Assembly: GCA_036971475.1 (NCBI GenBank)
Contig: JBAIZL010000002.1
Location: 135,012,240 to 135,076,239, forward strand
DNA length: 64,000 nucleotides
Source of the DNA: Prosapia bicincta
Lineage: Eukaryota; Arthropoda; Insecta; Hemiptera; Cercopidae
Reading direction: 5' to 3'
Under the pieces are notes generated by a model. It saw nothing but the letters and a program-made list of their open reading frames with translations. It searched no databases and was not told the origin of the DNA. Both the position numbers and the translations under genes were made by a program. Below, piece by piece: positions 11,840-23,459 of this stretch; the stretch's first letter is position 1; each line of letters begins with the position of its first letter.

Positions 11840-12330
11840 GTAAAAACTTACTGAGAAAGAACATTTTCGATCGCTACATGGTGATCTTCACCCGTGTCTA
11901 AATTTTCCGCTGGAGTTGTTGTTAGATTAAGTGGTGACAGATTTAAAGGCAGGTTTTCAATAGTATTAACGAGTATATGTGATTTGTATTGGGTTTGTTC
12001 GTTTAATATGTTTGTATTTTGTGTTTTTGTGTGTTTGCAAATTTCATATTGTTCTAGTATGTTAAGATATGGTCCTTCTTTGTTGATGTGTAAGATTTCT
12101 AGGTTATGATGAATGTTTGTGTATTTGTGGCCTGTTTCTTTTATGAGATTAGAGAATGCTAAATTGGTATTCTGTTTGGGTGATTTTGTGTGTTCGTCGA
12201 CTCTTTATTTGAAGCTATGACCTGTTTATCTAATGAAGAATTTGTTGCAGTTTGTGTAGTTTAATTTGTACATGCCTGGTGCTTGTAGTTTATCTTTGTT
12301 GTTCGTGTCATGTAGTATTTTGTACTATAG
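11840..12330 (-). pseudogene. Penelope GIY-YIG endonuclease relic
   Basis: Minus-strand broken frame: YKLNYTNCNKFFI, then TGHSFK and RVDEH, then IKETGHKYTNI, LEILHINKEGP and LEQYEI. This is the GIY-YIG fold region of Penelope: the Y...YIG.TG..F..R pattern with the upstream Cys pair. The YIG motif is changed to F-I-R followed by a stop. The terminal segment follows immediately. Confidence 0.8.
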
Positions 12331-12699
12331 TTTGTTATTAGATTTGTATGCTATTTTGTATCCTGTTTTTTGAAATTTGTGGGCTATTTTATTTTATGTT
12401 CTGTTTATGTATGGTATTATGATGTATTTGTTTTCCCTCCCTGTAGTGTTAAGTTTAATGTTTTTTTATATATTGTGGCATAGTTTGTCTATTATTGTGG
12501 GGTTGTATCCATTTGTGTATGCTAAATATTTAACGGTGTCTAGTTCTTTGTTAAAGTTTTCTGTCACCATTGGTACTTCTTTAAGTCTATGGAGCATGGA
12601 TCTAAACTTGTTTGTGTTTGATAGGGTGGCTTGAGGTGTCGTGGAATAAGTGTGTCTGTCGTTGTCGGTTTCCTGTAAATGTGAAGCTGTGTTTTTATG

Positions 12700-12960
12700 T
12701 GGGGCTTTTTGTTATCGGTTGGTTTCAATCTCTGAGATTAACTGGAGTTTTGGGTGTATTTTATTAGTGTAGATGAGGAGTTTTTTGCATTGTCTGGTGT
12801 TGATTCTGTATAGTGTTATGATATCATTGACGTATCTGTGCCAGTAAATGATTTTGAGAGCGTGTGTATTGTTTGTGTGTATCTTGGTGTCTTCTATGTG
12901 TTGTTGGAAGATTTTGCTTAGGATGCTGATGATAGGACTTTCCATGGATAGGCCATCTGG
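12700..12960 (-). pseudogene. Penelope reverse-transcriptase core relic
   Basis: Minus strand reads MESPIISILSKIFQQHIEDT and then WHRYVNDIITLYR. These correspond to RT motif B (GLPISSILAEIFLQHIE type) and motif C. The catalytic YVDD is YVND here, so an essential Asp is lost. Recognisable but discontinuous RT sequence continues towards 13500. Confidence 0.8.
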
Positions 12961-13583
12961 TTTAGAATAAAAAATTGAGTTGTGGGTAAAATAGTTTTGT
13001 TTGGTGATGGTTTGGAGGATGTTTAGGATTTCGGTGATGTGCGTTTATGGTATGTTGTTCTCCATTAATTGGGTCTTTAGGATGTAGATGGTTTTGTTTA
13101 CAGGTATGTTGGTGTACATGTTTGTTATGCCGAGTGATAGTAGTGTTGCATTGTGTGGTATGTTTATGTCTTTTATTTTATTTATGAGGTTTGTTCTGTT
13201 TTTTATTTATGTGTATGTGTTCAAGTTAATTACAAAGGTTCTGTGTGGATTGTTTGATTATTTTGTCCATGTATTTTGCTAGTTTATGTGCAGGAGCATT
13301 TTGGTAGTTGATGATGGCTCAGATGGGGCATTGGGTTTGTGAATTTTGGGGAGAGCATGGAGGGTAGGTGCTTTAGAGTGGAATTGTTTTAGATGGTATT
13401 TTTTATTTTACTGGTAGTGTATTTGGAGCAGTTTATTAGGTTTTTGATGGTTCTGTGGTATTTTTCAGTTGGATGTGTAAGTAGTTGTATTATATTATTA
13501 TTTATTATGTATTATGTTTAGGCTGTTAGTACTAATAATTACTGTGGTGTTCCTTTTGTCTGCCTTCGTGAGTGTGATCATGT

Positions 13584-14192
13584 TTAGTTTTTGTTTTTGA
13601 TCATGTTTTTTTGTTTTATGTTGGCAGCGATTTCAATTTCATTGTTTACGTTTTTGTTGGTTATGTTTTTGTGCGAGGTTAAATGTACGGGGGAAAATTT
13701 TTGATTGGGTTGAGAGTATGTTGTGTTTTTTGTTTTACATAATAGTTGCCTAATCTTTTTGTTGTGTTTATTTTTTATGTTTATTAGTTTATTTGTTGCC
13801 CATTTATTAGTGTCTAGTATGATTTGTAGTGTGAGTTCGTGTCCCATCGTGTTGGCGAGATTTACGGGAAGTTGGTATAGCCTATGGTTTAGTGAGTCTT
13901 TATTTTTGTATAGAGTTTTAATGCTTTGTTTTATGTAAATGATTTTTGCTTTTTGTTTAGTGATTGTAGCTGATTTTGTGTTAATGATAATGTTTATTTT
14001 CGCGTATTTTGGTGTTATGTTGTGAATTAGGCATTGTTTGTTGAATTGTATGTGGGGTTGTGTTTTTCTAGCCTTTAAAACCATCTTCTTGTATTCGTGG
14101 ATTTCAGCCTGTCTTACCGTGTTAAACTCTTGAATTGTGTAGTCCGTTACTAATATCAAATTCACACAACATGAAATGAATTTAATAAACAA
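13584..14192 (-). pseudogene. Penelope ORF, N-terminal part
   Basis: A 202-codon open frame rich in Lys, Asn, Thr and Ile. It contains FNKQCLIHNITPKYAKIN, which parallels LLDKGLKHNITPKYSQQN in the related frame at 53492-53995. This is the N-terminal region upstream of the RT in Penelope-like elements. The upstream start lies at the head-to-head junction near 14170, so the first residues may be foreign. Confidence 0.7.
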
Positions 14193-14815
14193 AGGCCTAA
14201 AATATAACCTACATTATAAATCAAATAACATAACAAATAAAATCATTATACTACAAACTGAAAACGCCACACAAAAAACTGACACCAAAGACCAAGACTC
14301 ACTTCGACATGACACAAAAAACCTAACCAAACACAAAAACACACCCAACAAAAAAGTAAACAATGAAATTAAAATCTACAATAACAAACTACAATACAAA
14401 ATACAACACAACACCAACAACAAAGATAAACTACAAGCATCAGGTGTATACAAATTAAACTGTACAAACTGCAACAAATTCTACATTGGGCAAACTGGTC
14501 ATAGCTTCAAACAAAGAGTTCAGGAATACACAAAATCACCCAAAACAGAACACCAAATCAGCATTATCCAATCACCTAAAAGAAACAGGACACAAATACA
14601 CAGAAATCTTACACATCAACAAAAAAGGACCACATCTCAACACACTAGAACAATATAAAATTTACAAACACACAAAAACACAAAATACAAACATATTGAA
14701 CGAACAAACCCAATATAAATCATACATACTCTTTGATAATATCAAAACCCTGCTTTTAAAACTGTCACCGCTCAACTTAACAACTACTCCAAGGGGGAAA
14801 TTTAGACACCGATGA
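14176..14815 (+). pseudogene. Penelope C-terminal part with GIY-YIG domain
   Basis: Plus-strand copy of pair I. YKLNCTNCNKFYIGQTGHSF keeps the Cys pair, the YIG motif and the TG..F signature near 14450-14510. A frameshift near 14520 moves the tail to another frame, reading LKETGHKYTEI, LHINKKGPHLNTLEQY and IKTLLLKLSP. The N-terminal and RT parts are absent. It is followed within 5 bp by the hammerhead-like motif. Confidence 0.85.
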
Positions 14816-14853
14816 AGATCGCCACCACGGAGCAATCGAAAACGTTCTGTCTC
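14804..14853 (+). ncRNA. Hammerhead-like motif at Penelope end (pair I, plus copy)
   Basis: Stem I AGACA 14804-14808, box CCGATGA (one change from CTGATGA), one A, stem II GATCGC with GCAATC (one mismatch), GAA, palindromic AACGTT 14841-14846, C 14847, stem I' TGTCT 14848-14852. The equivalent minus-strand copy near 11850-11880 is more decayed. Confidence 0.6.
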
Positions 14854-15339
14854 AGTAAGTTTTTACAAATTTATAAAATTAAAGTTCGGATAGTCATAAA
14901 CTAATGTAGAAGTGATTAATTACATTTCACCAAACGTAATGAACTACAAAATTCAAGAGATTAAGGTTATGTTTTGAATTTTAATAACTATTAGTATATA
15001 TGGTTTGTGACACTTAAAATCACTTTCTTAGAATGTATTTTTGATTAGAATATGTTGAAGGAAAAAAATACTTCATAAGACACAGTCTTTGTCAATTATT
15101 ACCCTGCACTTCAACACGTAACACGATGAAAGTTCACTATAAAATAATAGTTATTTTTCATGGATTTTATATACCGGTTTTTATTACACCAATTATCAAT
15201 ACAAAGGAAAACGGATATTGTATATTACTTAAAGTTTGGACTGTACAATGCATTTGTTTATAATTTTTACTGAGTATAAAATATTTAAAACATTCAGAAT
15301 GTGTTGAGGATATTATTCATGGTGTTTATATACATCTCG

Positions 15340-15670
15340 TAGTTTTCTACTGTGTTATATTTGTTGCTTTTTTTTATGTAGAGTAGGATTTTTAGATTGG
15401 TGTTTATGTCAGTCTGTGAGTGTAGTGTGTTTTGTATGTTATGTGTATACTGAAATTTGATTTGGGTTGTGTCTTTCTTATCTGTTTTACGTGTTCATTA
15501 TTTCTTGTGCAAATGCTTTCCCTGTGTGTCCTATGTAAAAGTGTATCTTTTACCAATCTAAATATCCTACACTACATAAAAAAAGCAACAAACTTAACAC
15601 AGTAGAAAACTACGAGATACATAAACACCATAAATACTATCCATGACACATTCTAAATGACAAAACACAC
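15340..15670. mobile_element. Small inverted Penelope remnant
   Basis: On the minus strand, 15340-15545 reads YIGHTGKAF and then KKSNKYNTVENYEIY. The plus-strand stretch 15546-15670 repeats the block ACACAGTAGAAAACTACGAG in opposite orientation. This is a very short head-to-head Penelope pair like pairs I-III. All frames are broken. Confidence 0.6.
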
Positions 15671-15966
15671 TCACAACAAAAAAAAATTAAAAAATAATTA
15701 ATTTAATATGATTATACTGATTTACACAAGCTGGAGAATGGATGCACAATAAACATTTACTTATACAGAACTCTGAAGACAAGCGGCTAAAGTCATAATG
15801 TCTATTTATTATGTTGATGAATAACATAGGAATTGTAAATTTAAAATTATTAAGTAGTAGGAAAACCACTAGCTCTGATACTGGGCAATGCCTAGTACTA
15901 GGCAATTCTTTCCTACACTTATATTATCACTGTGACAGTAATAACAAATAATAAGAGAATACTTAC

Positions 15967-15993
15967 TCTATTTTCTTCAGTTATTGTGTTATC
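15967..15993 (-). CDS. CUB exon 11: 27-nt micro-exon of CUB-f
   Basis: Encodes exactly nine residues, DNTITEENR. The acceptor is TGTTTTCAG directly upstream and the donor is a consensus GTAAGT at 15961-15966. Both boundaries are phase 0, as are the end of exon 10 and the start of exon 12. The peptide falls where CUB domains carry the variable loop after the D-x-L-E-I strand, giving LEIRDVQ-DNTITEENR-GVELQNI. Without it the frame would also stay open, so it could be optional. Confidence 0.75.
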
Positions 15994-17209
15994 CTGAAAA
16001 CAAATACAATATGTCATTAGATTTATAGCAATAATTAGATTAAAACATCCACTGCAAGACTTAAAATATTATTTAGGTTACAATGAAAACAGTGTATTTT
16101 CAAAATTTGTTTTTAAAAACACAGATGGATATTATACACTAATACAAATTATTTCAACTTATAACAGAAATTTAAATAAAGGTAAACAATTTTTAAAAGC
16201 TCCAATTAATAGAAGAGCAACTAACCAAAGATAAGAAACAACAAAATGAAGCTAATAATGTGGCAGTAGTTGAAGGAGAACTAGTTAGAAAGGAAAGAGT
16301 TTATTATTAATAAATATAGTATTACATTTGAAAATTTGATATAAATAATTATAGTCAATGGCAGCAACATTGTTCCTAGACACTATTAAAATTTTCATGA
16401 TCATTCTGTTACAAATTTATTTTATCTCATCCAACGAGAAGAACTTTGTACTGCAGTGGGTTATAAATCACCATGACAAAAGGAGACTAATATATCAGCA
16501 AATGAAATTGACTACACATGTCGCTCTTGTAGTTTGGGTTTACCCCATTGACTACAATTTTTGAAGAACATAACTTAAAGAGAACCAAAGCGTATGAATG
16601 GTACTTATAAATAATATATGGGAGCGTGTCAGTCAAAGGCAATGATCATCTAAGTTGGTCAAGAACTAATGAAAACTTAGAAAACATCGATAAATTTATC
16701 TTGTGACTTCTTTTTCATCCTATGGATGAAAGAAAGCTAAAGTTAAAATATTTTAAAGATAATGTAAGATGATGATCATTGGCATAGAAAAATAAGGGTA
16801 CAATCAGTGATTTGAGCAGTGGGTGGACTATTTTATCCTGATGTACTAGTGTTGATGAAAAGTACTTTAAAGGTGACTAAGTTTTATAACTAAAAAAAAT
16901 AATTCTTTATTGTTACAAAAATTGTTTCCAGTTAATTCTGAATCTTTCTTTATATCTGGAAATGAGAAAGTTGTTAAGATTGATAGGTCAATGGTAGAAA
17001 CAAAGAATAGCATGCCATACGTATAATCTTCAAAGGATACACAAATTTACGGTGGTATCCTTCAACAAATATTGACATTTATTACAACAATTAAAAATGC
17101 TCACCTTGTAACAAGTAAATATCATTTGAACCTTAAAAAAATCCTAATTTGTGAAACTAATATATTTAGCAAGTTGTTAATTTAAGAGTGCATGCATAAT
17201 ATAGGACGA

Positions 17210-17910
17210 TTCATATAAAACTCATTATTTCATTTTATGTTTATTTGAAGAAGAAAAATACACGTAACATGTCGTGTCTTACATGTACAGAATATCTGGG
17301 AAATTAATTGGTCTTAAAAGGTTGTGTTGAAAATGTCGTCCCTCAGCCCCTAGGAGCAGCTGAACACGTTGTTCCATGTTTTTGGCAGTTTGCTGCTGCC
17401 AGTTATTAGTACTGTTGATTACGTGTGTAATATTGTCCATCAGATCATCCAAAGTCTGGAGGCATGTAGTTTAGACGCTTCCATTTAGATAACCCCAGCA
17501 AAAAAAGGTCTGGTGTGGTCTAGTCTGGTGATCTTGGCGGCCACAAATTCCTGAAAACCATGCGGTCTTCGAAGTAACTTTGGATCAGTGCCATACTCTC
17601 ACATGACAAATGGCAAGTGGCGCCGTACTGTTGAAAGTACCCTTGATGCAGCTCAATACCATCTAATTTCTCAACAAATTCACTGAAAATGCATTGATAG
17701 TTCTTGGTGTTCACTGTACTGCAAAAAAAAAAAAAATTGGACCCAAGATTCTCTCGTCTGATAATGCACACTAAACTCAGTATCAGCAAATTCTCTCTGT
17801 TTGAAATGTGAAATTCTCTCTGACAAATGTGTGACATGCAATCAAAACTCCAAGACCTCTTGCATCATTTGCTAGGCAAATAAAACCTTTCGGTGTATTC
17901 CTATATAAAT
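17210..17910 (-). pseudogene. Decayed IS630/Tc1-type transposase
   Basis: Minus strand, in order: FQQYGATCHLSCESMALIQ (degenerate QQDGATCH catalytic motif with Asp lost), FEDR, LWPPRSPD (third acidic motif region), a WGYLNGSVY match in a shifted frame and the tail MEQRVQLLLGAEGRHFQH. This is the motif order of arthropod IS630-like transposases with a QQDGATCH...WPPRSPDL signature. Stops, frameshifts and an A-run break it. It probably ends at the GACGATTCATAT near 17203. Confidence 0.75.
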
Positions 17911-18758
17911 AATGGACAAATGGAAATCATGACTTTTATATGAATTGTTTTGTTGATCAATATGAACAAAAAAATCACAGGAAACAGATACCTACAGAGG
18001 TTGAATGTAGCAGATTCTGCGATGTGTCAGGAATGTGAGAAGGAGGCAATTCTTTGTTCATATTTTAAATTACTGCTCATATTCAAAGAACATTTTTTCA
18101 CAATTAGGATAAGAAAGACAAATATTAAGACCTAAATGTAATTATTCTTGTTGTTGTAGTTTTAAAATGATCAATGAGTATGATTACTCTAACCTATAAT
18201 AGATAGAACAAGATTGTGAAAGTATGTAGGATTAAAATAAGGACATAACACTTTGCAACAGGATATTTAGGCATCACCCATGTACATAAAATGAACAAAC
18301 TCTTTATCAGGACCATAAAGAGCTAGCTATACATCCATTGTACCACCTTGTAAGAAAAGATTATAATGATACCATGGCACTGGGAAAATTATGGCCAGGT
18401 TCGCTTAGCTGATGTAAATAAAGAGGGGGTGGGGAAAGGGATCTACCTACTACACAGACTTCAATACCATCATATTTAGAATTTTGAGGTCATATGTGCA
18501 TATGAGATAAAAATTATGTCTATTGTGTGTTATATTTTTGAAAAATAAAAAGTACATAAAATAAAAAATTCTGCCAATTATTTAATTTTAAAATGATTTG
18601 TTAGTTGTGGGTAAATGATAGTAAAGTTAATAAAGGTATTATTAAGGAATGGGCTATTTAATTACAAAAAGGTAATTTTATATTTCAACATAATTGTATT
18701 GCATATTGTCTTATAAATTGTATAAAACAAATACATATCAATGTTAACAATTCTTTAC

Positions 18759-18973
18759 CTGAACATCTCTAATCTCCAGTCTATCACGAGTACAAGAAGG
18801 TGACTTTACAATGTTCAAAGAATTAAAGTTGATATTTATTTGAGAATTACTCTGGTTTGATTTTAAATACCATGAACAAATGATTTTGTGAGGGTAAGTT
18901 GATGGAAATCCTGGTGATGTAAGAACCTGGGGATTGAAAGGGTCCACCCATCGGACTTTTTCTCCACAAGGTG
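18759..18973 (-). CDS. CUB exon 10: first half of CUB-f
   Basis: Acceptor TTTCTTACAG at 18974-18983, donor GTAAAG at 18753-18758. Enters with two bases that complete a Ser (or Thr if the candidate cassette exon is used) and ends in phase 0. It encodes PCGEKVRW, the SPGFPSTYPH turn that corresponds to the classic SPNYP motif, then CSWYLKS, ININFNSLNIV, a third Cys in PSCTRD and the strand RLEIRDVQ. Three CUB cysteines are in place. NQS is a possible glycosylation site. Confidence 0.92.
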
Positions 18974-19439
18974 CTGTAAGAAAGAAATGAGTTAAAAGTA
19001 ATTTTATTTATTCATTTACTTTATATTCATGACAAAATTCATTTACTAACTACTTAAAAATATGCAATTCAAAATACAATGACTGCAGGAAATATTGACT
19101 AAAAGGAAATTAAAAAAGTAAGCACAGTCTAATAAAAATACCAAAAAAAATAACTTTTATCACTGGGAGGTTTGTAAAGTTCCCTAAGAGCATATACAGA
19201 GAAACAATTAATCATATTTCAGTAGCAGTAATTGTGAGTTGAAGAAAACTGAGTTGGTTCTAGATACAACCAAATACAATATCCAACACAGGACTGCCCC
19301 CCCCCCTGGGCCCTGATGGAAACCATCACCAACTTGGTTTTGAAGATTGTGAACATATTATAAATTAAATAAAACATGAAACATGATGTCATGGATTTCA
19401 AAAACAATGGGACAATGAAGGTAATTAAAACAGAAGCTG

Positions 19440-20060
19440 TCAGAGGAGAAATTGCCCTTAGTGTAAAAAGAAAACCCACACTAGTATTATAATATACCCA
19501 TACATTAGTATAACAAAATAGCACACCAATTCAAAAAAGCAGGATACAATGTAGATTACAGAACAACAAATAAAAGCCAAACAGCTATCAGACACAGCAT
19601 TAATAACAATACCAACACATACAATAACCCAGGAGTATAAAAACTAAAATGCAACAACTGCAATAAGTTCTATATTGGAGAAACAGGCAGATCTTTTGCC
19701 GAAAGATATAAAGAGCACAAAAGTGCACTGCAAACTACTATTGAATCCGCTTTCGCAAATCACCTCATGGACACTAAACACTCATGCAAAGTATGGAAAA
19801 TAACATGAGCATCCTCCACACATGCAATAAAAGTCATTAATTAAACACACTAGAACAGTATGAAATATATATACATAGCAACACACATAAAAATGACATC
19901 CTAAATGATCAAACACGGCACAGATCGCATGTACTCTTCGATCACATCACTTCTAACTTTCAGAAAATGGTACCAAGGAAGCACAACAGCAGCATTCCTA
20001 GCGGCAAAAATAGGAGGCTGAAGTAGTCGTAAGACGAAAACGTTTCCTCCAAGTGTAAAT
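19440..20060 (+). mobile_element. Penelope-like element remnant with GIY-YIG domain
   Basis: Plus-strand frames read KLKCNNCNKFYIGETGRSFA and then AERYKEHKSAL, the Cys pair plus GIY-YIG core, followed by FANHLMDTKHSC. Upstream, HQFKKAGYNVDYRTTN precedes it. The RT domain is absent. It ends in a hammerhead-like motif at 20013-20050, just as in the other copies. Confidence 0.75.
20013..20050 (+). ncRNA. Hammerhead-like motif at Penelope end
   Basis: Stem I GGAGG 20013-20017, box CTGAAGT (last base differs from CTGANGA), A, stem II GTC, loop GTAA, GAC, GAA 20036-20038, palindromic AACGTT 20039-20044, T 20045, stem I' CCTCC 20046-20050. Stem I and II sequences are unrelated to those of the other families, yet all pair. 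Confidence 0.6.
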
Positions 20061-20521
20061 TAACAATGTAACAACTATAAGTTAACAAAACGTCTGGTCG
20101 CAAGTAATATCAAAAGTGTAATAAGTAATTAATATGATTTTACTGCTGAACATCGTTTTGAGAATGGAAGGAAAAAATAGATATGAAATGATAAAAACTC
20201 AGATAAAGATAAGACAATTTTTTAAAGTGGTGGTTTTATCCTGAATATATCTATATTTGCATAGATAGATGTTAGCTCAGCGTCATGAGTATGATGCATT
20301 GAAAACTATTCAGAATACCTTGGTTTTCGGTTTTATGACAAAGTGATGATGGGAATGTATTAGGCAAATTAAAGACAATTAACAAATTGAGTATGAATGA
20401 TGTTTTAAAACTTCTTTGCACTAATTCAGAAAAATTCAGAGGATGTACTAGAGCTTTATCAATATTTTCAATGTGAATTAGAAAACCCATATTTGAGCTT
20501 GATTTGGCAAATTTCAATATA

Positions 20522-21756
20522 CGAGGATAAGTCAATTGTTATCTGCAATGTAGTTATAAAATATTATTGTAATCAAATAGGAAACTTAAGTGTACATAAT
20601 TTTTTGACATAGTCCTCTTGCTTTTTAACACACTCGGTCCATCGTTGTACAAGGTTCCAGATGTCCTCACAAAAGAAGGTTTTCGGTTGAGTTGTGATCT
20701 AGGAATGCACTGCTCCTTTCAGTGATTCACCCATTGTAAAACAACAGAGCCTTAATGACTCTTTGAGTTGACCAACAAAATGATAGTCAAAAGGGACAAG
20801 ATCCGGGCTATATGAAGGATGAGCCAGTACTTCAAAATTGAGTTTTTGGAGCGTTGCAGCAGTATGTGGACGAGGATTTGACAGCTGTCCTTGGGGTTTT
20901 CTTTGAATTGCAGGGTTTAGCTTGGTAATAAGAATCTCACTGTAACATACACTGCTTATTGTTGTGCCCCTTTTCTCAACTGTAATGTTCCAGTACTGGA
21001 CCTTGTGAGTCCCAAAAAATCGGAAGAATCAGTTTTTCTGCGGACAATTGGGTCTTGAAATTTTTCTTGCACAGCAAATTTGAATATGCCTATTGCATAC
21101 TCTGCAGTTTACTCTCTGTCTTGTAATGATTCATCCATGTTTTGTCACCAGTAACGGTTCTGTCTAAGAAGTCCCATTTGATACCCTAGCGATCCAAAAC
21201 TTTTTGGCAGGTATCCAAGTTCGTTTGTTTATGCAACTGTGTGAGCTGATTTTGGGACCCATTTTGCACAAACTTTATGAAACCCAAGTCTGTTGTGGTT
21301 TTGCAGACGATGTGCTACTTCGTCAATATTACTTGTCTGTCTAGGAGAACCATTTCTTGTGAAAGTTCATTGCTTTCTTCATTTGTGACGATAAACTGTA
21401 GTCCAGCTCCTTCATTGTGCGTAATACTTGTGCGACCATTTTTGAATTCTTCAATCCATTCATAGACACTTCTTTGTGGTAAAACACTGTTTCCATACTA
21501 TACCAAAAGTCTTCGATGAATTTCGGACCCTGATGCACCTTACGACCTCAAAAAGCGGATTACTGAACGTTGCTTTTCTTTGTGCAAACAGAAAACGAGC
21601 AGCCATGATAAAAAGCACTACAGTAATAACGAAACTAACCTAGCAGCTTGAAACATGCATAGACATAACAAAAGATAAACAAAACATTCATCATCAACGC
21701 AAAACAACAGTACTACCAATATCCACAAACTGCAGATACTAATTGACTTACACTAG
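20522..21756 (-). mobile_element. Decayed mariner element B
   Basis: The left end CGAGGATAAGTCAATTGTTA and the complement of the right end, CTAGTGTAAGTCAATTAGTA, are degenerate inverted repeats flanked by TA. On the minus strand, interrupted frames give FKNGRTS, VTGDKTW (from the (V/I)TGDE(T/S)W motif), FWDSQGPVLEHY, then FEVLAHPSYSPDLVPFDYH, the third catalytic block with Asp retained. Many stops and shifts make it inactive. It ends 69 bp from mariner A. Confidence 0.85.
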
Positions 21757-21824
21757 TATATTACTCAAAAGTAAATTACATAAAGTGAGGTTGTATATTT
21801 ATTAGTATTAGGAGTGTTTATATA

Positions 21825-23146
21825 CGAGGTGTGGCTAGAAAAAAACCGAACTGATGCTATAAAAAAATTTTATTTTCCATTATTTACAATTTGATGTTAT
21901 CTCCTTCAATGTACTCTCCTCCTCGGTCTATACACCGCTCCATACAAATTTTCCACTGTTCATAGCAATGCTGCAGATCATTTTCGGTAAGTCCATACAT
22001 TACTTCCATTGCTTTTTCTTTTACTGCTTCAACACTCTCAAATCTAGTTCCTTTCAAAGCTGACTTGACTTTAGGGAAAAGAAAAAAATCACAGGGGGCC
22101 AAATCAGGTGAGTAGGGTTGATGGTCTAAGATGGGAATGTTGTGATTGGCTAAAAACGTCTTCACTGACAACGAATTGTGAGCTGGGGCATTGTCTTGGT
22201 GTAGGATCCATGTCTTTTTTGTCCACAAATCGTTCCGTTTTCTCCATACTCGCTCATGTAGGGTAGTCAGGACGCTAATGTAGTAATGCTGATTCACTGT
22301 TTGTCCCTCTGGTACCCAATCAATGTGTACAATCCCTTTGACATAAAAAAAAAACAATCATCATTGCCTTGAATTTCGATTTTGACATTCGTGCTTTTTT
22401 TTGTCGTGGAGAATCAGGAGATTTCCAATGCATCGATTGGTGTTTGGTTTCGGGATTGTAAGTAAAAAACCACGATTCATCACAAGTAGTAACATTTTGT
22501 AAAAAGGTGGGATCACTTTCAATGTTTTCTAGGATGTCAGAACAAATCATTCTTCGGCGTTCCTTCTGTTCAATTGTGAGACACTTTGGAACCATTTTTG
22601 CACACACTTTGTTCATGTTGAAACTTTCATGAAGAATCTGCCTAACACTTTCCTTGTCAATTCCTGTCAACTCAGACATTGCTCTGATTGTTAAACGGCG
22701 ATCTTCTTGAACAATTTTACCGATTTTTTAAATGTTTGCATCAGTTTTTGCTGACAATGGTCTGCCAGTGCGAGCGTCATCACTTGTGTCTTCGTGGCCA
22801 TCTTTCAATCGTTTAAACCACTCAAACACTTGTGTTCGCGATAAACAATCATCGCCGTACACTTGTTGCAACATTACAAACGTTTCACTTGCAGATTTTC
22901 CAAGTTTGAAAAGAAATTTGATGTTAACACGCTATTCTTTCTGTACACTCAACATTTTTCCGACGCACTGACAAAACGTCAACTACTTAGAACAGACGCC
23001 AAGGGCAGACTGAGTGCAGGAGGCAGATGAAACTCGAGCAGTAGGCGGAGAAAGAGTCACGTAACAGGCCAGGCGACTTTCAGCCTTATTGCATTCGTTT
23101 TATTGTTTCACCTGTGCTAGTTCGGTTTTTTTCTAGCTACACCTCG
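21825..23146 (-). mobile_element. mariner element A, near full length
   Basis: Inverted ends of about 28 bp begin CGAGGTGTGGCTAGAAAAAA at the left. The right-hand complement is identical except for one A (GTAGCTAG). TA flanks both ends. Total length is 1.32 kb, normal for mariner. The transposase inside is complete in content but interrupted. Confidence 0.95.
21884..22955 (-). pseudogene. mariner transposase, broken by two stops and one frameshift
   Basis: The start Met is the ATG at 22953-22955. In order: an N-terminal helix-turn-helix region (KLGKSASETFVMLQQVYG, then SRTQVFEWFKRLKDG), the linker region with GRP, the second helix-turn-helix (LTIRAMSELTGIDKESVR), then TCDESWFF with the first catalytic Asp, HQDNAPAH with the second, and SPDLAPCDFFLF with the third. 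The spacing between the last two is 34 residues, so this is a D,D34D mariner. Damage: a stop at codon 8, another stop just before KIGKIV near 22728, and a frameshift in the A-run near 22350. All three catalytic residues survive. Confidence 0.93.
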
Positions 23147-23459
23147 TACATATCAAACAAGGTTTAAATATCAGTTATTTAGTTTAGAACACTTTTAAGA
23201 TTAAAACCCCTCTTTTGACAAAAATGTCTTTTCTAAATTATAAACCAAAAAAATATTTAAACAAATTTAAATTCAAGAACTTGTATAGTTTTTTGATTAC
23301 TAGAAAGAATGTACGGTGATTCCAGCTACAGTATTAAATATATTTTCAAGGTAATGATGTAATATTTTTTTTAGTATCATTAAAAACCACCCTCATTCTG
23401 AGAAAAGAAGCCATATATTTCAATGCCAACACTTAATGAAACACAGTTTTAAGAATTCA

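Larger units (their letters stand above)
11795..14918. mobile_element. Inverted pair of Penelope-like elements (pair I)
   Basis: The outer ends are inverted copies. At the left, TAATCACTTTTACATTAG followed by TTTATGACTATCCGAAC; at the right, the complement ending CTAATGTAGAAGTGATTA. A nearly full-length minus-strand copy (about 14170 down to 11800) is joined head-to-head to a 5'-truncated plus-strand copy (about 14170 to 14918). Both end with the GIY-YIG endonuclease region and then the ribozyme-bearing terminal segment. All frames are damaged. Confidence 0.85.

Noticed and set aside
16358..16564. 68-codon plus-strand frame with a hydrophobic start
   Set aside because: No homologous motif, no neighbouring gene on that strand and composition equal to the intron background.
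17950..18135. 61-codon frame with NRYLQRLNVADSAMCQECEKE, reminiscent of the C-terminal zinc-knuckle of LINE reverse transcriptases
   Set aside because: Only a short stretch is similar and no RT, endonuclease or RNase H sequence lies nearby, so a LINE call is not supported.
19219..19524. 101-codon minus-strand frame
   Set aside because: It overlaps the start of a plus-strand Penelope remnant in antisense and has no recognisable domain.
21277..21465. 62-codon plus-strand frame
   Set aside because: It is antisense to mariner B transposase; the meaningful reading is on the minus strand.
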